Source of the DNA: CBDCCT01 sp965214995
GTDB lineage: Bacteria > Deinococcota > Deinococci > Deinococcales > Trueperaceae
Reading direction: 5' to 3'
NCBI GenBank assembly: GCA_965214995.1
Contig: CBDCCT010000002.1
Span: forward strand, 1,922,001 to 1,986,000
Length of the DNA: 64,000 nucleotides
How positions within the stretch are numbered: the first letter of the stretch is position 1; the number at the start of each line of letters is the position of its first letter. Made by a program: the position numbers and the translations under genes. Of this stretch, positions 51,977 to 60,605 are shown piece by piece. The notes under the pieces were generated by a model that was not told where the DNA came from, did not search any database, and was given only the letters and a program-made list of their open reading frames with translations.

Positions 51977-52012
51977 GTGTTTCACTTAACTATAAAACTA
52001 TAAAGTGCTTGC

Positions 52013-52387
52013 TTAGCGCCCTTCCCAGTATGGGGTGTAACCGTAGTGGTTATGGACTCTGCTGCCCCACTCGCGGTTGGCCGTGTCGGGCCAATCGTTG
52101 GCGTCGAAGCCCTCGGCGTTTTTCAGCGTCTCTTTGTCCACATTCAGCACCAGGTTGTGGTTCTCGCGGTCGATGGTAAACGCTTCTGCGGGCACCGCAA
52201 AAAGCTTGTTGCCCACGTTCAAGAATCCGCCGAAATCGAGCACGCCGTACGCGATACGCCCCGCTTCAAAATCTAACATCACATCTTTCAGATTGCCGAT
52301 TTTTTCGCCCTGAGCGTTCTTAACGGTGTCTCCGATAAGCGTGGTGGCGGACAGGTTGGTATTGGTTCTATTCACGGTGTTATTCAT
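52013..52387 (-). CDS. PRC-barrel domain protein
   Basis: A 124-residue protein whose centre is a PRC-barrel (LIGDTVKNAQGEKIGNLKDVMLD near residues 17-39, followed by YGVLDFGGFLNVGNKLFAVP). PRC-barrels occur in photosystem and ribosome-maturation proteins and in small stress proteins. This stand-alone form is common in Deinococcus relatives and linked there to stress, but its partner is unknown. ATG 52387 has AAGGAGG six bases upstream. Confidence 0.82.
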   Translation of the reverse strand: MNNTVNRTNTNLSATTLIGDTVKNAQGEKIGNLKDVMLDFEAGRIAYGVLDFGGFLNVGNKLFAVPAEAFTIDRENHNLVLNVDKETLKNAEGFDANDWPDTANREWGSRVHNHYGYTPYWEGR

Positions 52388-52625
52388 AGATGCCTCCTTC
52401 GAGGTCAGAAATGCTTTCATTTGTTAATCAACGGCACGAAAAATTATGTGCTGCGGGGAAACCTTTTTCCCTCAACAACTTTATGTTAGTGGGTTTGTTC
52501 TCGGCATCGTAGGAGGCAGCCTACAAACTAAATGAGTAAAATTAGCGTCAGGGACGAAGAAGATGCTGCTCGAGGAGGTAGAACGGCCATCTCCCAGAGC
52601 GCTTTTCTGGTGTCGCCTCGAGCGC

Positions 52626-52856
52626 CTAGCGCCGCGTATTCTGAACAAGCTCCTCCAAAAGCTCCAAGTTCCTCCCGAAGCCCACGAGCACCGCGCCAAC
52701 GACAACGCCTCCCGCCACGAGAGCAAGCGCAAACAGCCAGCCGGGCAATGTGACGACCACGTCCTGCGCACCCATAAACAGCCATACGAGTCCCCCGAGA
52801 ACGCCGGTGATGAGGGCGACGTAGCCGAGTCCCTTGAGTACGGCGGGCGTTCTCAT
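52626..52856 (-). CDS. small membrane protein with two helices
   Basis: A 76-residue protein with two hydrophobic helices (YVALITGVLGGLVWLFMG and LFALALVAGGVVVGAVLVGF) and a short charged tail. No family is recognised. Its ATG overlaps the stop of the YjbR-type gene by four bases, so translation is coupled and the frame is probably real. Confidence 0.65.
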   Translation of the reverse strand: MRTPAVLKGLGYVALITGVLGGLVWLFMGAQDVVVTLPGWLFALALVAGGVVVGAVLVGFGRNLELLEELVQNTRR

Positions 52857-53239
52857 GCTTCCCGCAACCTTTCTCGTTCGGCCTTGGAGAGTCCTGCGCC
52901 CACGAGCTCATAGGAGCGGTCGATAAGCTCCTGCACCAGCGCATCGGGCAGGCTGCCGTCCAACCTGACCGTGTTCCAGTGGCGTTTGTTCATGTGGTAA
53001 CCGGGCGTGACGGCGTCGTATTCGGCGCGCAGAAGCTCCGCCAGACCGGGCTCGCACTTGAGGTTGACGGTGAGCGGGTCGGCCTTACCATCGGGGGTGG
53101 TTCCCGTAATGCCACAAAGCGCGAACATCTTGCCTCCAACCTTGAAAACGAGCGTGTCGGGCCCGAAGGGCACATCCTCCCGGCACCCCGGTTTGGTCGC
53201 GCAGTAGGCGCGCAAACTTTGGAGCGTCCGCAGGGTCAT
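52853..53239 (-). CDS. MmcQ/YjbR family protein
   Basis: A 128-residue protein of the MmcQ/YjbR (DUF419) family. Its signature GYHMNKRHWNTV lies near residues 82-93, preceded by VNLKCEPG. The fold is double-stranded-DNA-binding-like, but the function is not established. It overlaps the upstream methyltransferase gene by four bases and the downstream small membrane protein gene by four, forming a three-gene operon. Confidence 0.88.
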   Translation of the reverse strand: MTLRTLQSLRAYCATKPGCREDVPFGPDTLVFKVGGKMFALCGITGTTPDGKADPLTVNLKCEPGLAELLRAEYDAVTPGYHMNKRHWNTVRLDGSLPDALVQELIDRSYELVGAGLSKAERERLREA

Positions 53240-53994
53240 AATCGCCCGTAAAAGATTTCGGTGGTGTACAAAAAGCTCACCACGCCGTCCCGCTCATGCG
53301 CGTTGAAAAGCTTGCGCAGCGTCTCTAAAAAAGGTTTGTGCTGCGCCTCTCCCGCCAGAGGCACGTAAGAGGAGGAGAGGGCGCGGCCTTCAAGGCCCTC
53401 ATAATCAAACGTCTGCGCGTTCTCCAATGTAAGCCTCTGCACCTCGCGCGGCGCGAAAAATCGGGCGATGGCCTCCCGCCCGGCGTTGTCCTGATGATTG
53501 ACCGCCGCGTAGTCGGGGGCGAAGCGGCGCAGCGCCTCCTCGTAACCCTCCAAAAAGGGCGTACCCTCCCGCTGGCGCGAATTCCAGACCAGCACGACCC
53601 AGCCGCCGGGCTTGAGGATGCGCCCGAACTCCGCGCGCGTCTTGTTAACATCGAACCAGTGAAACGCCTGGCCTGCGCTCACAAAGTCCACCCAAGCGTC
53701 CGGCAGCGTCGTCGCCTCTGCCGTGCCTGCTACGCTTGTGAAGGTGGGGTAGGGCTCGAGCAGCCTCTCCGCCGCCCCCCGCATGGCGTCGTTGGGCTCG
53801 ACGCCGTAGACGCGGTTGCCGTTGCGCAAAAAAAGTTCACTCAGCGTGCCCGTGCCCGAGCCTACATCCGCAATCACGGAGGCGGGCGTGAGGCCGCACG
53901 CGTGCCTCAACTCCTCGATGACCTCCGCCGGGTACGAGGGCCGGTACTTGACGTAAGCCTCGACCCGGCTGGAAAAGCGTTCGGTTGATGTCAC
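53236..53994 (-). CDS. class I SAM-dependent methyltransferase
   Basis: A 252-residue methyltransferase. SAM motif I reads IADVGSGTGTLSELFL near residue 41, motif II YGVEPND near 64, and the post-motif GQAFHWFD near 108 belongs to the group often annotated as UbiE/Trans-aconitate methyltransferase-like. The GTG start at 53994 has GGGGAGGA five bases upstream. Substrate unknown. It is the first gene of a three-gene operon with the YjbR and small membrane proteins. Confidence 0.83.
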   Translation of the reverse strand: MTSTERFSSRVEAYVKYRPSYPAEVIEELRHACGLTPASVIADVGSGTGTLSELFLRNGNRVYGVEPNDAMRGAAERLLEPYPTFTSVAGTAEATTLPDAWVDFVSAGQAFHWFDVNKTRAEFGRILKPGGWVVLVWNSRQREGTPFLEGYEEALRRFAPDYAAVNHQDNAGREAIARFFAPREVQRLTLENAQTFDYEGLEGRALSSSYVPLAGEAQHKPFLETLRKLFNAHERDGVVSFLYTTEIFYGRL

Positions 53995-54060
53995 GATTCC
54001 TCCCCAAACTTACCTTAGATTAACCGCAGCTTGAGCCACGCCACAGAGCAAAAAACTGGG

Positions 54061-54066
54061 TAGACT
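54061..54066 (+). promoter_or_regulatory. leaderless -10 box of ktrB
   Basis: TAGACT ends seven bases before the GTG start at 54074 with no Shine-Dalgarno between. Confidence 0.55.
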
Positions 54067-54073
54067 GGCCTTC

Positions 54074-55423
54074 GTGTCCCTCACGCCGCCCCGCGACCGC
54101 GCCCTCTCGCCCGCCCAGTTTATCGCGCTGTCGTTTTTGGGGGCGATCGCGGTGGGCACGCTTCTCCTGAGCCTGCCCGTGTCGCACGCGGCGGGCGAGA
54201 GGGTGGGCTTTCTCGACGCGCTTTTTACCGCAGTGAGCGCGGCCTGCGTGACCGGGCTCGTCGTGGTGGACACGGGGAGCGCCTACAGCCGCTTTGGTCA
54301 GGTCGTCATCATGCTGCTCTTTCAGCTCGGCGGCTTGGGCGTGCTCACGCTGGGGACCTTTTTAGCCTACGCGACGGGGCGGCGCGTGGGCTTTGGCGGG
54401 CGGGTGCGGTTGCAGGCGCAGGTGAACGTGCTCGAGCCCGGCGGCGTGCTCCGCTTGGTCCGCGCCATCCTCCTCCTCGTGCTCGTCACGGAATTCATGG
54501 GGGCCGCGCTGCTTTACGTCCGCTTCGCGCGCGTCGAGGGAACCGCCGACGGGATTTTCTACAGCCTTTTTCACGCCATCAGCGCCTTTAACAACGCGGG
54601 CTTCGCGCTCTACCCCGACAGCCTCGTGCGTTTCGTGACGGACCCGCTCGTCAACTTTGTGGTTATCGCGCTTATCCTTTTGGGCGGCCTCGGCTTCGTG
54701 GTGATTCTCAACCTCCTGGCCCGCTTCCGGCAGAGGGTGCGCACGCCCCTGAGCCTCCACACGAAGATGGTTTTGAGCATCACAGGTTTTCTCGTTGCGG
54801 TGGGGACGGTGGTGTTTTTGGTGCTCGAGTGGAACAACCCCGCGACGCTTGGCGCTTTGGGCTTGCCGGGCAAGCTGCTCGCCGGACTCTTCCAGTCCGT
54901 CACGCCGCGCACGGCGGGGTTCAACACGCTCGACTACAGCCGGATGGAAACCCCCAGCATCCTTTTCACCGCGCTGCTCATGTTTATCGGCGGCAACCCC
55001 GGCTCGACGGCGGGCGGCATCAAGACGGTCACCTTTTTTGTGCTCGCGGCCAACGCCTGGAGCGTGGTGCGGGGCCGGGCGGAGCTCGACCTGTTCGGGC
55101 GGCGCATCGCGCAGAACACGGTGGTGCGCGCGGGCGTCATCGCCTTTGGCGGCGTGATGGTTTTGGGGGCCGCACTGACGCTCCTCACGCTCACCGAGCC
55201 GGAGGGGGCTTTTTTGCCGCTCTTTTTCGAGGCGGTCTCGGCCTTTGGCACGGTCGGGCTCTCGCTGGGCATCACGGGGAGCTTAAGCGCCGCCGGAAAG
55301 TGTGTCATCATCGTGCTTATGTATCTGGGGCGCATCGGACTGGTGACGTTTGCGTTGGCGCTCGTGGCGGAACCCCCCGCGGGCGCGGTGCGCTATCCCG
55401 CCGAAGAGGTGGTGATCGGCTGA
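54074..55423 (+). CDS. ktrB: potassium uptake protein, TrkH/KtrB family
   Basis: A 449-residue K+ channel-like transporter with four repeated M1-P-M2 units. The P-loop filters can be seen as AVSAACVTGLVVVD, AISAFNNAGFALY, SVTPRTAGFNTLDY and AVSAFGTVGLSLG, each with the conserved Gly. Together with its cytoplasmic partner it imports K+, probably coupled to Na+. The GTG start follows a leaderless -10 box. Its stop overlaps the ktrA start by one base. Confidence 0.92.
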   Translation: MSLTPPRDRALSPAQFIALSFLGAIAVGTLLLSLPVSHAAGERVGFLDALFTAVSAACVTGLVVVDTGSAYSRFGQVVIMLLFQLGGLGVLTLGTFLAYATGRRVGFGGRVRLQAQVNVLEPGGVLRLVRAILLLVLVTEFMGAALLYVRFARVEGTADGIFYSLFHAISAFNNAGFALYPDSLVRFVTDPLVNFVVIALILLGGLGFVVILNLLARFRQRVRTPLSLHTKMVLSITGFLVAVGTVVFLVLEWNNPATLGALGLPGKLLAGLFQSVTPRTAGFNTLDYSRMETPSILFTALLMFIGGNPGSTAGGIKTVTFFVLAANAWSVVRGRAELDLFGRRIAQNTVVRAGVIAFGGVMVLGAALTLLTLTEPEGAFLPLFFEAVSAFGTVGLSLGITGSLSAAGKCVIIVLMYLGRIGLVTFALALVAEPPAGAVRYPAEEVVIG

Positions 55424-56076
55424 TGACGGGGCAGTTTTTGGTGGTGGGCGTGGGGCGCTTTGGCTCGTCCGTGGCCCAAACGCTTTATGACCTGGGTCAC
55501 GAGGTGGTGGCGGTGGATAGCGACGAGGGCGCGCTCGAGGAGGTGATGGACCGCGTGTCCCACGCCGCGATTTTAGACGCGACGGATGAAAAGGCCTTAA
55601 GAAAACTCGGGGTCGAGCACTTTGACACGGTCATCATTGCGATTGGCGAGAACTTAGAGGCCAGCATCTTGGCAACCGTCGCCGCCAAGGGCGCGGGCGC
55701 GCGGCACGTCATCAGCAAGGCGAGCGGAGGGCTCACCGCGCGCGTGCTCGCCAGCGTCGGGGCCGACGAGGTGGTGCGCCCGGAGCACGACATGGGGATG
55801 CGGCTCGCCCGGCAACTGAGCGCGCCCAACATCATCGACACCCTGGAGCTGGGCGCGGACCACAGCGTCGTCGAGTTCGAGGTGAAAAAGTTGCGCGGCA
55901 AGCTCGTCGACCTCAAGCTGCCCAACCGCTTCGGCGTCCAGGTTATCGGCGTCCGCCGCGGGGGCGCGCTCACGGTGAGCCCGGGCGCGGACTTCGAGGT
56001 CAAGTCGGGCGACCGGGTCATCGTGGTGGGGAGCAACCGCGACCTGGAGAGGCTGCGGGAGCGGCTGGGGGACTAG
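55423..56076 (+). CDS. ktrA: potassium uptake regulatory protein, TrkA/KtrA family
   Basis: A 217-residue cytoplasmic RCK protein. The N-terminal Rossmann motif GVGRFGSSVA lies near residues 9-18, with the acidic strand-two end VAVDSDE. A TrkA-C domain follows from about residue 135 (VVEFEVKKLRGKLV to GDRVIVVG). It forms the octameric ring that gates KtrB in response to nucleotides. The ATG is at 55423, in the TGATG overlap with ktrB. Confidence 0.93.
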   Translation: MTGQFLVVGVGRFGSSVAQTLYDLGHEVVAVDSDEGALEEVMDRVSHAAILDATDEKALRKLGVEHFDTVIIAIGENLEASILATVAAKGAGARHVISKASGGLTARVLASVGADEVVRPEHDMGMRLARQLSAPNIIDTLELGADHSVVEFEVKKLRGKLVDLKLPNRFGVQVIGVRRGGALTVSPGADFEVKSGDRVIVVGSNRDLERLRERLGD

Positions 56077-56081
56077 GGGCA

Positions 56082-56117
56082 AGTGGTTGGTGGTGAGTGG
56101 TGAGTGGTTGGAGGAGG
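56082..56117. repeat. GTGGTGAGTGG filler repeat
   Basis: Several copies of GTGGTT/GTGGTGAGTGG in tandem follow the ktrA stop. A related tract lies at 46371-46393. Confidence 0.5.
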
Positions 56118-56244
56118 GGGATGGGAGATGGATGTAAAGGTTGTGGAGGGCGTTGTTAATTTCTTTTTCGCGGGTGTGTTCGCTGATGTGAACTACACGG
56201 TTTTGGAACCTACGGTATGACCCGACAAGGAACAGGCTGACGCG

Positions 56245-57111
56245 ATGCGAAAACCGCTGATGCGACCCGCTTACGCCGCCGTGTTGTGTTTGGCGCTGCT
56301 TTTCGGCGGGCTCGTGCTCGACCTCACCACCACGCAGGGTCTCGTGGTCGCCATCATCTACAACATCCCCATCGCGCTGTCGGGGCTCGCGCTGTCGCGT
56401 TCTTTAACGCTCTGGACGATTGTGCTGGCGCTCACCGCCAACGTCGCGGCGGGTTACGAGAACGCCATTTTGTTGCAGGGCTACGACGCCGTCACCCTGC
56501 TCAACCGCGCGCTGGCCGCGCTTTCGTTCATTCTTGTGGGCGTCATGACCTTAGCGCTGGATAGAGCCTCGGACGAGGTGACCGCACTGGCCGACAAAGA
56601 GGCCGAGGCGGAGCGGGAGCGGCGCTTGCGCGGGCTCATCGTGACTTTGAGTAGCGCGCGCACGCCTGAAACGCTGCTGACGCGCGCCGTCACCCTTTTG
56701 CGCGCGCTGTTGGAGGCGGACGCTGTGGTCGTCGCCGCGCTCGAAGGCGACCACTTCACCACCCCGCGTTACGCCGAGCCGGCGGACGCGGGCGTCGCCA
56801 AGCCAGGCTCACTGGCGTCGTGGGCGGTGGACGCCATCCCGGCGACCGACACGCCCGTCATCACGGTGCGCTCCGAGCGGGGCGTGATGACGGTGGGGCG
56901 CTGGCGTCGCCCGCGCGCGAAGGACGGTGATGAAAACGGCGGCAAGGGTGACTTCATCGTCATCGCCACCCGGCCGCGGGCGAGAGACGCCTCGCTGCTG
57001 TTGGGTGAGGCGCTCAGGGGCCTCGAGCCCCTCCTCTCGCGCGCGGAGCCAACCGCTCCCGTCTTGGATGGGGCGCTCGAGGAACCAAGCGAGATGGAAC
57101 GGCGCTCATAG
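56245..57111 (+). CDS. membrane protein with GAF-like cytoplasmic domain
   Basis: A 288-residue protein. The first 110 residues hold four hydrophobic segments (AVLCLALLFGGLVLDL, GLVVAIIYNIPIALSGLAL, TLWTIVLALTANVAAGY, ALAALSFILVGVMTLAL). A charged coiled stretch follows (ADKEAEAERERRLRG), then about 140 residues resembling a degenerate GAF domain. This is the input half of a sensor kinase with no kinase or output domain, so it may be a truncated sensor or act through a partner. Identity is uncertain. Confidence 0.6.
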   Translation: MRKPLMRPAYAAVLCLALLFGGLVLDLTTTQGLVVAIIYNIPIALSGLALSRSLTLWTIVLALTANVAAGYENAILLQGYDAVTLLNRALAALSFILVGVMTLALDRASDEVTALADKEAEAERERRLRGLIVTLSSARTPETLLTRAVTLLRALLEADAVVVAALEGDHFTTPRYAEPADAGVAKPGSLASWAVDAIPATDTPVITVRSERGVMTVGRWRRPRAKDGDENGGKGDFIVIATRPRARDASLLLGEALRGLEPLLSRAEPTAPVLDGALEEPSEMERRS

Positions 57112-57214
57112 CTTCTTCGCCGCTCTTTTTTAGCTGTAAAAAGGTACCCGAAATGCTAGGGTAGAAAATGGACTTTGTGTCGTCTGAAACGAGAAAATCT
57201 GGACTAAAAAAGCG

Positions 57215-57220
57215 TATAAT
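57215..57220 (+). promoter_or_regulatory. leaderless -10 box of the GemA-like gene
   Basis: A perfect TATAAT ends six bases before the ATG at 57227; the intervening TTAGGC has no useful Shine-Dalgarno. No -35 match is visible. Confidence 0.65.
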
Positions 57221-57226
57221 TTAGGC

Positions 57227-57709
57227 ATGAACAAGGCGAACGTTAATGACTATGAACGTTATGTCGGACAGCTCCAAACCATCCACAAACTGCGCGACGA
57301 GTTGGAACTCGAGCCCGAGGCGTACCGGGGTCTGCTCTACCGGCTCACGGGCTCGCGCTCGGCCAAATTCATGACGCCCGCGCAGCGCGACAAGGTCATC
57401 TCGTTTATGGCGCTGCACAAAGACCTAGACGAAACCGTCGCCAAGGCCGAGGCCGCGCGGGCGCGGCTGAACTCCTCTTTTACGGGCGACGACAGCGAGC
57501 CGCCCTTCCAAAAGGACGTGTTTTTGGATGGCCGGTTCCAGACGCGGAGCGCCGCCTCCATCGAGACCCTCGTCGGGACGATGCGCGCGCATCACGGCGA
57601 CGAGGTGACGCTGACGGGTGTGCGTGAGGAGCGCCTGGGCGGCGCGACGCGCTTGACGCTCGAGTTCTCGAGCGCCGCCGCGCCCGTGATCAGCGCCAGG
57701 GCCGCGTGA
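57227..57709 (+). CDS. protein with phage Mu GemA/gp16-like domain (DUF1018)
   Basis: A 160-residue protein. Residues 15-60 (IHKLRDELELEPEAYRGLL, then TGSRSAKFMTPAQRDKVISFM) follow the pattern of the phage Mu gp16/GemA regulatory domain, which in Mu relatives helps modulate host DNA supercoiling. The C-terminal part (from about 95) is unfamiliar. No other Mu-like gene lies nearby, so this looks like a domesticated phage protein. A strong leaderless promoter and a good terminator bracket it. Confidence 0.6.
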   Translation: MNKANVNDYERYVGQLQTIHKLRDELELEPEAYRGLLYRLTGSRSAKFMTPAQRDKVISFMALHKDLDETVAKAEAARARLNSSFTGDDSEPPFQKDVFLDGRFQTRSAASIETLVGTMRAHHGDEVTLTGVREERLGGATRLTLEFSSAAAPVISARAA

Positions 57710-57730
57710 GGGCGACCTCATAAAACAAAA

Positions 57731-57754
57731 AAGGCGAGCTTTGAAGCTCGCCTT
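57731..57754. terminator. bidirectional terminator after the GemA-like gene
   Basis: AAGGCGAGCTT and AAGCTCGCCTT form a perfect 11-base stem with a two-base loop; A-runs lie before it and CTTCTT follows. It serves the plus-strand gene and the convergent heat-shock remnant. Confidence 0.85.
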
Positions 57755-57771
57755 CTTACGTTGGTCCTCTC

Positions 57772-57960
57772 TTAGCCGTTACTGGCGCCGTTGTTGACCG
57801 CGATTTTTCTCGCCTTGGCCTCGGCCACCTTGGGCATCGTCAGGGTCAAGAGGCCGTCGTTGATGTTGGCCTCGACCTCAGTTTTGAAAGGTTGGGAGGT
57901 GCGGCGACGGCTGAACACTCTCGAGCGGGAGCGGTTTCTCGCTTCCTGGAGACGCTGCAA
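57772..57960 (-). pseudogene. C-terminal remnant of an Hsp20/alpha-crystallin protein
   Basis: The last 35 codons read VEANINDGLLTLTMPKVAE and then ARKIAVN, the end of the alpha-crystallin domain with its IxV-type tail. Upstream codons (RNRSRSRVFSRRRTSQPF) are no longer a normal Hsp20 sequence and the first hundred residues of the family are missing. A clean terminator still follows. This is a truncated small heat-shock gene. Confidence 0.75.
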
Positions 57961-58104
57961 AGACCGTGCAAAAACAGCAAAATCCGCCCCGGCTCGAGCG
58001 TCACAGGTCGCAAGCGGGGGCGGCTAAGGAGGTGCAGGGGTAGTGTACGTCGGTAGCGCAGCGCGCGGCGTGAAGTATTGCATTTGCTCCACGACGCCCC
58101 GACC

Positions 58105-59244
58105 TCAACGGTCCCGCCCCGCCTGCCGCCGCATCTGGGACACCGCCGCGCGCAGGGCGACGCGCATGTGCTCTAGAGCCTCGGCGAGGTCGCGCATCTC
58201 GTCGTTTCCGCGCAGCGCGACGGGTTCGTCGAGTTCTCCCAATGAGAGGTGATTGGCGGCCGTGGTGAGAACGCGCAGCCGCCTGGCAAGGCGCGACGCG
58301 AAGAGGACCACGAGGAGGGTGCTGAGCACCAGCACGCCGAGCACCACGAGCAACAGGGGGCGCACGAACCCGTCGAGCAGCACCGACGCGTCCGCGTCCA
58401 GCACCACCTGCACCGTGCCCGCGTCGCCCAATAGGGGCGCGCCGACGAGCAGCGCGCGGTCAAAGCGCCGCGTGCGCGCCTCCAGAGAGGCCGAAAACGC
58501 CTCCGCCGACTCCCCAAAATCGCTCGCCCGGAGCGTCGCGGGTGCCGTCTCCCGAAACCAGGCTTCCGGGGGTGCTGGGCGTTCGGGAGGCCAAGTCAGC
58601 GCCAGAGGCCGCCCCGAAGCGTCCGTTAAAGCGACCCCCACCACGCCGCGCAGCCCGGCCTCGTTGAGGCGCAGCCGCCCTGCGGCGTAGCGGACAGCCT
58701 CCTCGTCCAGCGTGCCCCCGACGGCGAGCCCATTTTGGGCAATGGCGGCGCTCACATCCGACGCTATTGTCAGCGCCAGCGCGTCGCCCCAGGAGGCGAG
58801 CAGCGCGTCCTGCGCCCCGACCGCCCCGAACCCGACGTAGAGCGCCGCCCCCGCGAGGAGCAGCACGGGCAGGAGCGTGAGCAGGAGCAGCTTGCCGCGG
58901 AGTGAGAGGCGGCGTGCGGGTTTTGTATCAGGGGGCGGGGTGGTATAGGAAACCGCGCTCGAGCGCGGTCTGGCCGGTGCTGAACCCGGTAGAGGCGCGG
59001 GGGGCGCATCAAACTCGGCGGGGGCCGCGGGCACCACCTGCGCGGGCGCGCCCGCCGCGGCCAGGATGTCCGCCACGCGCTGCGCCTCACCACGGGTCGT
59101 CGGCTGGGTCACGACGCCGGGGCCCCTGGACAGGAGCCCCTCGAGCCGGCTCGCCTCGGTGCGCAGGAGCGGCGCGGCGCGTCCGGCCACGGTGCGCGCG
59201 GGCACCTCGAGGGGCTCCGAAAGGCGGACCACGTACTTGCTCAT
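58105..59244 (-). CDS. membrane protein with periplasmic sensor and HAMP domain but no output domain
   Basis: A 379-residue protein. Residues 1-75 form a small alpha/beta domain (YVVRLSEPLEVPARTVAGR), followed by a Pro/Ala-rich linker. The first membrane helix is about 117-140, an extracytoplasmic sensor-like region follows to about 293, then a second helix (about 296-317) and a HAMP domain (RLRVLTTAANHLSLGELD ... NDEMRDLAEALEHM). The chain stops at the end of HAMP with no kinase, cyclase or MCP signalling domain. The cytoplasmic N-terminal domain may be the output. Relatives with this layout occur in Deinococcus. Confidence 0.75.
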   Translation of the reverse strand: MSKYVVRLSEPLEVPARTVAGRAAPLLRTEASRLEGLLSRGPGVVTQPTTRGEAQRVADILAAAGAPAQVVPAAPAEFDAPPAPLPGSAPARPRSSAVSYTTPPPDTKPARRLSLRGKLLLLTLLPVLLLAGAALYVGFGAVGAQDALLASWGDALALTIASDVSAAIAQNGLAVGGTLDEEAVRYAAGRLRLNEAGLRGVVGVALTDASGRPLALTWPPERPAPPEAWFRETAPATLRASDFGESAEAFSASLEARTRRFDRALLVGAPLLGDAGTVQVVLDADASVLLDGFVRPLLLVVLGVLVLSTLLVVLFASRLARRLRVLTTAANHLSLGELDEPVALRGNDEMRDLAEALEHMRVALRAAVSQMRRQAGRDR

Positions 59245-59483
59245 GCACGTTTATGCTATCGCAAACGCCCGCGTTCTGTGTTGAAGGCGCGGGCTCGAAA
59301 GCTCGAGGCCCCGTAGAGGCGATGTCGGCAGGCGTAAAAATCGAGCTGGACCAAAGCGTAACGTGCAGTAGATAGCGCCCGGTAAAGTGGCGGTTCTTCG
59401 AGCACAAAGCATTAAGCTGAATGTGTTACAAGCGCACTCAGGCTCGAAGCGCGGCGCGACACCATCCCGAAACCGGGGCTTGT

Positions 59484-59489
59484 TAGACT
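59484..59489 (+). promoter_or_regulatory. leaderless -10 box of selU
   Basis: TAGACT ends six bases before the GTG at 59496. The spacer AAAGGG could also act as a weak, very close Shine-Dalgarno. Confidence 0.5.
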
Positions 59490-59495
59490 AAAGGG

Positions 59496-60605
59496 GTGAA
59501 CGGCGCGCTCCTCCACCCGCACGACCTCTACCCCAGGGGCGGCGGCACGCCTTCTTTCAATCTCCTAGACGTGCGCGCGCCCGTCGAGTTCGCGCGCGGC
59601 GCGATGCCCTTTTCTCTCAACGAACCCATCCTCACCACCCACGAGCGTCACCTCGTCGGCGTCCGTTACAAGGAGGCGGGGCAGGCGGCGGCGGTCGCGC
59701 TCGGCCACGAGCTGACGGACGCCGCCCTGCCGGAGCGCGTGGCGCGCTGGCGGGCGGTCTGCGCGGAGGGACCCACCGCCGTGACCTGCTGGCGCGGGGG
59801 TTTGCGGAGCGAGCTCGCCACTAAGTTTATCGGGCGGCCCGAGGTGCGCCGGGTCGAGGGCGGCTACAAGGCGCTGAGAGCGTTTGTGACGGCCGAGGCC
59901 GAACGCCTCGTCCCCACGCGGAGGGCGCTCGTGATCGCGGGGCTCACGGGCACGGGCAAAACCAAGGTGCTGCGGGAGGTGGATCGTGCGAGTGCGAACA
60001 CCCCCGCACGCGACATCCTGGTGCTCGACCTAGAAGCCGAGGCGAACCACCGGGGCAGCGCCTTTGGGGAATTGGGGCCGCAGCCGAGTCAAGCGACGTT
60101 TGAGAACTCATTGGCGACCAAGATCGTGCTCTCCGGGGCGCGCTGGCTGGTGCTCGAGGACGAGTCGCGCAACGTGGGCGAAAGGCAGATTCCCGACGCG
60201 CTCTTTCACGCTGTTCAAACGAGCCCTATGGTGCTGGTGGAAGAACCTCTGGAGCGCCGCGTCGAAAACATCCACCGAGATTATGTGCTCGGCCCCACCC
60301 GCGAGCGGGGGGTGGAAAGCGTGCGGGCCTTTCTCGAGTCCCGGCTCCTCCGGCTCAAAAAGCGTCTCGGCGGCCCCGCTGTGGCGCGCGGCGTGGCGGC
60401 GCTCAACGACGCGGCGCGGGGTGGGGCTTGGCTCGAGCCCGCGACCCACCGCGCCTGGATCGCGCCGCTCTTAACCGACTACTACGACCCGCTCTACCGC
60501 AAAAGTTTAGAACAAACAGACCGCCGCGTCCTCTTTAGGGGCGCGCGTGAGGAGTGTGCCGCGTGGCTGACGCAGTTGCCCGCCCAAACATCCCCATCCG
60601 CCTGA
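59496..60605 (+). CDS. selU: tRNA 2-selenouridine synthase SelU (MnmH)
   Basis: A 369-residue enzyme that replaces sulfur by selenium in 2-thiouridine at the wobble position of Lys, Glu and Gln tRNAs. An N-terminal rhodanese domain carries its catalytic Cys98 in TCWRGGLRS, and the P-loop GLTGTGKT lies at 149-156. It uses selenophosphate from SelD, whose gene overlaps its 3' end. GTG start at 59496. Confidence 0.93.
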   Translation: MNGALLHPHDLYPRGGGTPSFNLLDVRAPVEFARGAMPFSLNEPILTTHERHLVGVRYKEAGQAAAVALGHELTDAALPERVARWRAVCAEGPTAVTCWRGGLRSELATKFIGRPEVRRVEGGYKALRAFVTAEAERLVPTRRALVIAGLTGTGKTKVLREVDRASANTPARDILVLDLEAEANHRGSAFGELGPQPSQATFENSLATKIVLSGARWLVLEDESRNVGERQIPDALFHAVQTSPMVLVEEPLERRVENIHRDYVLGPTRERGVESVRAFLESRLLRLKKRLGGPAVARGVAALNDAARGGAWLEPATHRAWIAPLLTDYYDPLYRKSLEQTDRRVLFRGAREECAAWLTQLPAQTSPSA

